Assembly: GCA_050700835.1 (NCBI GenBank)
Contig: JBOHDX010000136.1
Location: 1-10,570, forward strand
DNA from: JBOHDX01 sp050700835
Lineage (GTDB): Bacteria; Actinomycetota; Actinomycetes; Propionibacteriales; Nocardioidaceae
Length of the DNA: 10,570 bases
Direction of reading: 5' to 3'
Part shown: in pieces, positions 7,031 to 10,570 of the stretch
Layout: every line of letters starts with the position of its first letter
How positions within the stretch are numbered: position 1 is the stretch's first letter
Made by a program: the position numbers and the translations under genes
Notes under the pieces: model-generated
What the model was told of the DNA's origin: nothing
Database searches by the model: none
What the model saw: the letters and a program-made list of their open reading frames with translations, nothing else

Positions 7031-7944
7031 CGGTCCGCGCCGGGGACTGCCAGCTCGCCGGCTCGTCCGGCGGAGACCAGCGTCGCCGACCGCCGGCGCG
7101 CCATCGGAGCCTCCTCGAGAAGGTCCCCGGTCTCCGGCGCGTGCAACATCCGACGAGGGTCGTGCGGCGGCCCAGACGTCGCGAAGCCGACGTGGAAGAC
7201 GCGGCCTCCGGGCTGGGCGAAGAAATACAGGTCACCCGGATCCGCGTCGTCCAGCGGGACCTCGGGTACCGCTGCGGCCTGGTCGAACGCGTCCCGGGGC
7301 AGCGTGACCCCGGCCGCTCGGTGCACCAGATGCACCAGACCCGAGCAGTCGAACCCCCAGCCCGACGTGCCGCCCCACATATAGCGAAGGCCGAGGAACT
7401 GGCGGGCCGAGTGCAGCATCCAGCCGGTGTCGAGCGGGTCGGCGGGTTGGTGTCGGACCGTCGCGTCGTCGCGGCGTACCTGCGCCGTCCCGGCCGGCGT
7501 GGCGACGTGGAGCACCTCGTCGTCGGCCCTGAGCAGCGGGAGGATCGTGCCGTACGAGACCGGCATCGGACCGAAGTCGGTGTGCAGGACGGCCGACGGT
7601 GCCACGACCACCACTCGTGTCTCGCTGTCCGCGGCGGCTGGTCCTACGTGGGTAGACCGGACCCAGCCGCGGTAGCCGTGGATGCTGCTGGAGGACGGCT
7701 GCCACGGCAGCACCACCTCGAGCCAGTGCTCGCGCTCACCGACCACTTCGAGCGGTTCGCCCAGCAGCGCCTGCGTCAGCGTCCGCCCGTGCAGTCCAAG
7801 CCGCTCCTCGGTGTCGAGCGTGTCTGTCCAGGCTGCGACATCCGGGTGGTCGGCGACCGCATCCGCGTCGGCCTTGCGAGGCGCGTGGGGTGAGGTCCAG
7901 ACCGTGGCGATCGGCACGGAGACGGCGAGGCGGTCGTCGGTCAT
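7027..7944 (-). CDS. YkfC-like SH3-NlpC/P60 (C40) cysteine peptidase
   Basis: This 305-residue protein resembles YkfC-type gamma-D-glutamyl-L-diamino acid endopeptidases, which cut murein peptides to release L-Ala-gamma-D-Glu. The N-terminal half carries two SH3-like modules: about residues 5-100, ending GYRGWVRSTHVG, and about 108-165. The NlpC/P60 domain follows. The catalytic Cys is C200 in FDCSGLVH, the His is H251 in VFHVGF, and H268 in MLHAPETGD is the third polar residue; LRYMWGGTSGWG precedes the Cys as usual. No signal peptide is present, so it is probably cytoplasmic. The ATG at 7944 overlaps the epimerase stop by 4 bp. A longer in-frame start at 8061 would add an Arg-rich stretch lying wholly over the epimerase gene and is rejected. 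Its place directly after a dipeptide epimerase matches the ykf pairing in Bacillus. Confidence 0.92.
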   Translation of the reverse strand: MTDDRLAVSVPIATVWTSPHAPRKADADAVADHPDVAAWTDTLDTEERLGLHGRTLTQALLGEPLEVVGEREHWLEVVLPWQPSSSSIHGYRGWVRSTHVGPAAADSETRVVVVAPSAVLHTDFGPMPVSYGTILPLLRADDEVLHVATPAGTAQVRRDDATVRHQPADPLDTGWMLHSARQFLGLRYMWGGTSGWGFDCSGLVHLVHRAAGVTLPRDAFDQAAAVPEVPLDDADPGDLYFFAQPGGRVFHVGFATSGPPHDPRRMLHAPETGDLLEEAPMARRRSATLVSAGRAGELAVPGADR

Positions 7945-9032
7945 GACACGGCCGAGGATCGGTCGAGCAGCGAGATGCCGAGGCCGGCGGCGTCCGGCAG
8001 CAGGACGTGACCGTCGGTGTACGTCAGCCCGCCGGCGGTGACGGGCTCGGCGAGCCACCACGCGGCGTCCAGATCGCTGGTCACGGTGGTTCCGAGGGCC
8101 GCCACCAGGCTCGCCGCCGCGCCGACACCGACATGGGTCTCCATCATCGAGCCCACCATCGTGCCCATGTCGTGTGCCCGCGCCAGCTCCAGCAGGGTCC
8201 GCGCCGGTCGTAGCCCGCCCGCCTTCGCCAGTTTGACGTTGACGACGTCGGCGGCGCGACGCTCTATCACCCGGACGAGGTCGCGGACGCCGAACACCGA
8301 CTCGTCCGCCGCCACCGGTGTCGCCACTCGGTCACTGACCCAGGCGAGTCCGTCGATGTCCTGGGCCGGCACCGGCTGCTCGACCAGCTGCAGGTCGGCG
8401 GCGGCGTCCTCGAGGGTCGAGATCGCGCGCACCGCGGCCCGTGGCGTCCAGCCCTGGTTGGCGTCGACCCGGATCACCACGTCGGGTCCGACGGCCCGGC
8501 GTACCGCCAGGACGCCGGTGACGTCGCTGGCGGCGTCCGTGCCCACCTTGAGCTTGAGCACGGCGAAACCTGCGGCGATGCGCGATGCTGCCGTCGCGGC
8601 CAGCGCGTCGGGGTCTCCGGCCGAGACGGTGACGTCGGTTGGCACGGCGGTGGTGAGGCCGCCGAGAAGGCGGGTGAGCGGTAGGTCACGACGACGGGCG
8701 AGCAGGTCGTGCAACGCCACGTCGATCGCCGCCTTGGCTCCGTGGTTGCCGACGACGGCCAGGCCGACCCGGTCGAGGGTCGCGTGCAGGTCCTCCGGGT
8801 CAGCGTCGGCGAGGACGGCCCCCAGAGGGCCCTCCACGCAGGCCCGTGCCCCGGGCAGCGACTCGCCGGTGACCTGCCAGATCTGCGGCACCTCTCCGAG
8901 GCCGGAGACCCCGTCGGTGTCACGGACCTCGACGAGCAGGGAGTCGGTCGTCGTGGTGCGCCGCAGCGCGGTGACAAATGGCGTGTGCAAGATGCCGCTG
9001 ACCTGATGGCAGCGGACCGTCAGCCGACTCAC
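7941..9032 (-). CDS. Dipeptide epimerase, L-Ala-D/L-Glu epimerase type (enolase superfamily)
   Basis: The 363-residue protein belongs to the muconate-lactonizing subgroup of the enolase superfamily. The catalytic set can be placed: KLK with K160 and K162, metal ligands D190 (VDANQGW), E218 (VEQPV) and D243 (ADES), and K267 (NVKLAKAGG) as the opposite base. D320-L-D322 near the C-terminus matches the DxD motif that holds the dipeptide ammonium group in Ala-Glu epimerases, and the positions are within one residue of those in B. subtilis YkfB. The expected reaction is epimerisation of L-Ala-D-Glu to L-Ala-L-Glu in murein-peptide recycling. The start is GTG at 9032, which overlaps the upstream stop by 4 bp; GAGG lies seven bases before it. 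The next gene is an NlpC/P60 peptidase that would supply its substrate. Other dipeptide preferences are possible. Confidence 0.93.
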   Translation of the reverse strand: MSRLTVRCHQVSGILHTPFVTALRRTTTTDSLLVEVRDTDGVSGLGEVPQIWQVTGESLPGARACVEGPLGAVLADADPEDLHATLDRVGLAVVGNHGAKAAIDVALHDLLARRRDLPLTRLLGGLTTAVPTDVTVSAGDPDALAATAASRIAAGFAVLKLKVGTDAASDVTGVLAVRRAVGPDVVIRVDANQGWTPRAAVRAISTLEDAAADLQLVEQPVPAQDIDGLAWVSDRVATPVAADESVFGVRDLVRVIERRAADVVNVKLAKAGGLRPARTLLELARAHDMGTMVGSMMETHVGVGAAASLVAALGTTVTSDLDAAWWLAEPVTAGGLTYTDGHVLLPDAAGLGISLLDRSSAVS

Positions 9033-9910
9033 CTGTCGACCTCGCGGACGAAAGGATCGACATTCTTGTGGTCATAGCGACCGCGTTGTCGATTCTGTCG
9101 GTGTTGCCAGCAGATGCGTGCCGCATCAGCGACCAGCGCGTGCATGCCTGTCTCGTCGAGGCCGGCGCCCGACAGGAGTACGAGCACGAACGGCTCCTCG
9201 CCATGCGGCCGGACGAGAGCGGCGTCGTGGCAGACGCCGTCGAACCAGCCGGTCTTGTGCGCGACGTACGTCCCCTTCGGCAGGCCGGCGGGGATCGCCT
9301 CGTTCCACTCGTTCGCCGCGAGGACTCGTTCGACGTCGCCCGCGTCCGGGATCAGACGCCCGGCCAGAAGGGACACGAACACGGCGGCCAGGTCCGCGGC
9401 GGTGACCGTGTTGCTGAGCCCGGCGGCCATGGCGGGGGTGTCCTGGATGCCGCGCTCGACCTTTGCGTGCTTCGCGCCGGCACTCGCGTACACCGCGTTG
9501 ACCGCGGCGGTACCCAGCCGGTCGATGAGCAGATTGGTGGCGAGGTTGCTCGATCGGGTGATGGCGCGCTCGCCGAGCCACCGGAGCGGCACAGAGTCCC
9601 CGAGCCGGTCCCAGACCGCGTCGTCCTGGTCGTAATCCTGAGTCGTGTCGTACGCCTGTCCGGGCACCGCGGAGTCGGAATGCGAACGTACGAGCACCTC
9701 GTCGTCCAGCGACAGGCTCCGGTCGGCGGCGCACCGGTGCAGCGCGATGACCAGGGCCAGCTTCAAGGTGCTGGCCGCGGGGTGCTCGGTCTCTGCGTCC
9801 CTGGCCAGCCACGCGGTGCCGTCCAGCGAACCCATCCAGACCGACAACCGGGCGTCGTGAGCGGCGGCCAACCGGTCCAGCTGGTCCTGGGCGGGACTGG
9901 AGGGAGGCAC
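9029..9910 (-). CDS. Class A beta-lactamase-fold serine hydrolase, likely cytoplasmic
   Basis: The 293-residue protein has the three active-site motifs of the penicillin-binding protein/class A beta-lactamase fold: SxxK at S47-K50 (ASTLK), SxN at S120-N122 (RSSNLATN) and KTG at K219-G221 (AHKTGW). The omega-loop signature ExxLN, which supplies the deacylating Glu in real class A beta-lactamases, is not visible; the region reads VERGIQDTPAMAAGLSN (residues 151-167) and appears shortened. There is no signal peptide or lipobox, so it probably stays in the cytoplasm. It is the first gene of the epimerase operon, and its stop overlaps the epimerase GTG by 4 bp. A role as a peptidase or amidase on murein peptides fits better than antibiotic resistance, but the substrate is unknown. 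The GTG at 9910 follows TAGGAT by six bases, so it may be a leaderless start. Confidence 0.88.
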   Translation of the reverse strand: MPPSSPAQDQLDRLAAAHDARLSVWMGSLDGTAWLARDAETEHPAASTLKLALVIALHRCAADRSLSLDDEVLVRSHSDSAVPGQAYDTTQDYDQDDAVWDRLGDSVPLRWLGERAITRSSNLATNLLIDRLGTAAVNAVYASAGAKHAKVERGIQDTPAMAAGLSNTVTAADLAAVFVSLLAGRLIPDAGDVERVLAANEWNEAIPAGLPKGTYVAHKTGWFDGVCHDAALVRPHGEEPFVLVLLSGAGLDETGMHALVADAARICWQHRQNRQRGRYDHKNVDPFVREVDR

Positions 9911-9916
9911 TCGCCC

Positions 9917-9922
9917 ATCCTA
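9917..9922 (-). promoter_or_regulatory. -10 box for the four-gene wall-peptide operon (leaderless)
   Basis: On the minus strand TAGGAT fits TANNNT and is followed by six bases (GGGCGA) and the GTG at 9910. This is the same geometry as at sppA. The transcript would begin at the start codon. It lies in the 58-bp gap after the acetyltransferase gene, so the operon probably has its own promoter; the -35 region is weak. Confidence 0.5.
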
Positions 9923-9968
9923 GGGAGCCACCGTCGCCGCCAGCGTTCCCGTCCCGACCCTGGCCGGG

Positions 9969-10502
9969 CTATCGCGGGGACCACTCGTTGACGAGCAGGC
10001 CCAGGAGCAGCTCGTCGGCGAATTCCCCATTCACCCAGGCGGCCTTGCGGAGCGTCCCCTCCGCGCTGAAACCCACCCTGGTAGCCGCCGAGATCATCGC
10101 GCTGTTGTGCGCCAGGGTGTCGACCTGGACGCGATGTAGGCCGCGGGTCTCGAACGCGTACGCGCAGAGCACATGGACGACGTCGGTCCCGAAGCCACGT
10201 CCTCGGTACGTCGGGCGCAGCGAGACGCCGATGTGGGCGCAGCGGTGGTGCAGGTCGAGTCCCCACAGGAGTGCCTCGCCGGCCAGTTCGTCGTCGTCGA
10301 GGTCGACCACCGAGAAGACTGCTGCGTCATCACTGGGGTCGGCTACCGCGTACGGCGACGCCGCCGACCCGGCCGCGATGGGCCGCCAGGGACGTGAGTC
10401 GGCGCGCGACCGCGTCGCGACGTCCTCGTACAGATCCTCGTGCAGGATGGGGACGTCCTCGGCACGCCGGGCCCGGAGGCCGACCTTCTCACCGCGCAGC
10501 AT
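9969..10502 (-). CDS. GNAT-family N-acetyltransferase (RimJ/RimL-like)
   Basis: The 177-residue protein has the layout of RimJ/RimL-type GNAT acetyltransferases, which use acetyl-CoA to modify protein N-termini or small amines. An N-terminal LRGEKVGLRARRAEDVP strand-helix start is typical. The acetyl-CoA binding motif A is IGVSLRPTYRGRGFGTDVV, with the pyrophosphate loop RGRGFG at residues 100-105. The C-terminal part has LHRVQVDTLAHNSAMISAATRVGF, where the Asn and the GF ending are conserved in this subgroup, followed by EGTLRKAAWVNGEFADELLLGLL. The start is ATG at 10502 and the stop is TAG. It lies 58 bp upstream of the serine hydrolase operon on the same strand, so partial read-through is possible. 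Substrate cannot be told from sequence. Confidence 0.9.
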   Translation of the reverse strand: MLRGEKVGLRARRAEDVPILHEDLYEDVATRSRADSRPWRPIAAGSAASPYAVADPSDDAAVFSVVDLDDDELAGEALLWGLDLHHRCAHIGVSLRPTYRGRGFGTDVVHVLCAYAFETRGLHRVQVDTLAHNSAMISAATRVGFSAEGTLRKAAWVNGEFADELLLGLLVNEWSPR

Positions 10503-10508
10503 GGGCCG

Positions 10509-10514
10509 TTTCTA
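10509..10514 (-). promoter_or_regulatory. Weak candidate -10 box for the acetyltransferase gene
   Basis: TAGAAA on the minus strand lies six bases before the ATG at 10502, the spacing seen for the likely leaderless genes in this window, but its last base is not T. No clear Shine-Dalgarno is present. Confidence 0.25.
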
Positions 10515-10545
10515 TCGGCGCGGCCGGGTGGAAGCAAGGCGGGCG

Positions 10546-10570
10546 GGGTCGTCAACGTCGGTGACGACCC
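10546..10570. repeat. Perfect 9-bp inverted repeat at the right edge
   Basis: GGGTCGTCA (10546-10554) and TGACGACCC (10562-10570) are perfectly complementary around a 7-nt loop and the stem may continue past the window. It could be a terminator for a gene to the right or an operator upstream of the acetyltransferase gene. No T-tract is seen on the visible side. Confidence 0.5.

Noticed and set aside
6835..7893. Plus-strand open frame of 352 codons over the VOC and NlpC/P60 genes
   Set aside because: It is antisense to two genes with intact domain motifs and shows no recognisable domain of its own.
7945..8061. Longer start for the NlpC/P60 gene
   Set aside because: The added 39 residues are an Arg-rich out-of-frame reading of the epimerase 3' end; the ATG at 7944 gives the same 4-bp overlap as its neighbours.
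9029..9910. Calling the serine hydrolase an antibiotic-resistance beta-lactamase
   Set aside because: The omega-loop ExxLN is missing, there is no export signal, and the operon context is peptide catabolism.

Overview
The window is very GC-rich DNA from an actinobacterium. The support is third-codon GC bias, TANNNT-type -10 boxes placed directly before start codons (leaderless transcripts), a PafBC-type DNA-damage promoter, a resuscitation-promoting factor (Rpf) and an actinobacterial-style ydaO (c-di-AMP) riboswitch. The gene mix would suit the Nocardioides/Nocardioidaceae neighbourhood, but that placement is an impression and not demonstrated. I saw no mobile elements, tRNA, rRNA or CRISPR.

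Layout. (1) 1-80, minus: start of a probable exported protein, cut by the window edge. (2) 165-2650, plus: a two-gene unit, uvrB and an MmcQ/YjbR-family gene overlapping by 4 bp (ATGA), preceded by a PafBC-type damage promoter and closed by an interrupted hairpin shared with the convergent neighbour. (3) 2668-5290, minus: a TylF/MycF-type O-methyltransferase downstream of a two-domain SppA-type S49 peptidase. (4) 5291-5629: a 339-bp regulatory region between sppA and rpf holding three near-identical 20-bp direct repeats, a sigma70-like promoter and a ydaO-type riboswitch whose closing helix contains the ribosome binding site. (5) 5630-6277, plus: secreted Rpf with a His-rich linker and C-terminal LysM. 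(6) 6296-9910, minus: four genes each overlapping the next by 4 bp, in transcription order a class A beta-lactamase-fold serine hydrolase, an L-Ala-D/L-Glu-type dipeptide epimerase, a YkfC-like SH3-NlpC/P60 cysteine peptidase and a two-domain VOC protein. (7) 9969-10502, minus: a GNAT acetyltransferase, then a 9-bp perfect hairpin at the right edge.

Functional reading. The centre and right of the window concern the cell wall. Rpf cuts glycan strands outside the cell, under predicted c-di-AMP control. The convergent four-gene operon looks like a cytoplasmic murein-peptide catabolic pathway: the NlpC/P60 enzyme would release L-Ala-gamma-D-Glu and the epimerase would turn it into L-Ala-L-Glu for ordinary dipeptidases. 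The beta-lactamase-like hydrolase holds the first position, has an SxxK/SxN/KTG active site but no canonical omega-loop Glu, and lacks a signal peptide; its substrate and that of the VOC protein are the main unknowns. The left part is DNA-damage repair, with the MmcQ-like protein tied to UvrB expression.
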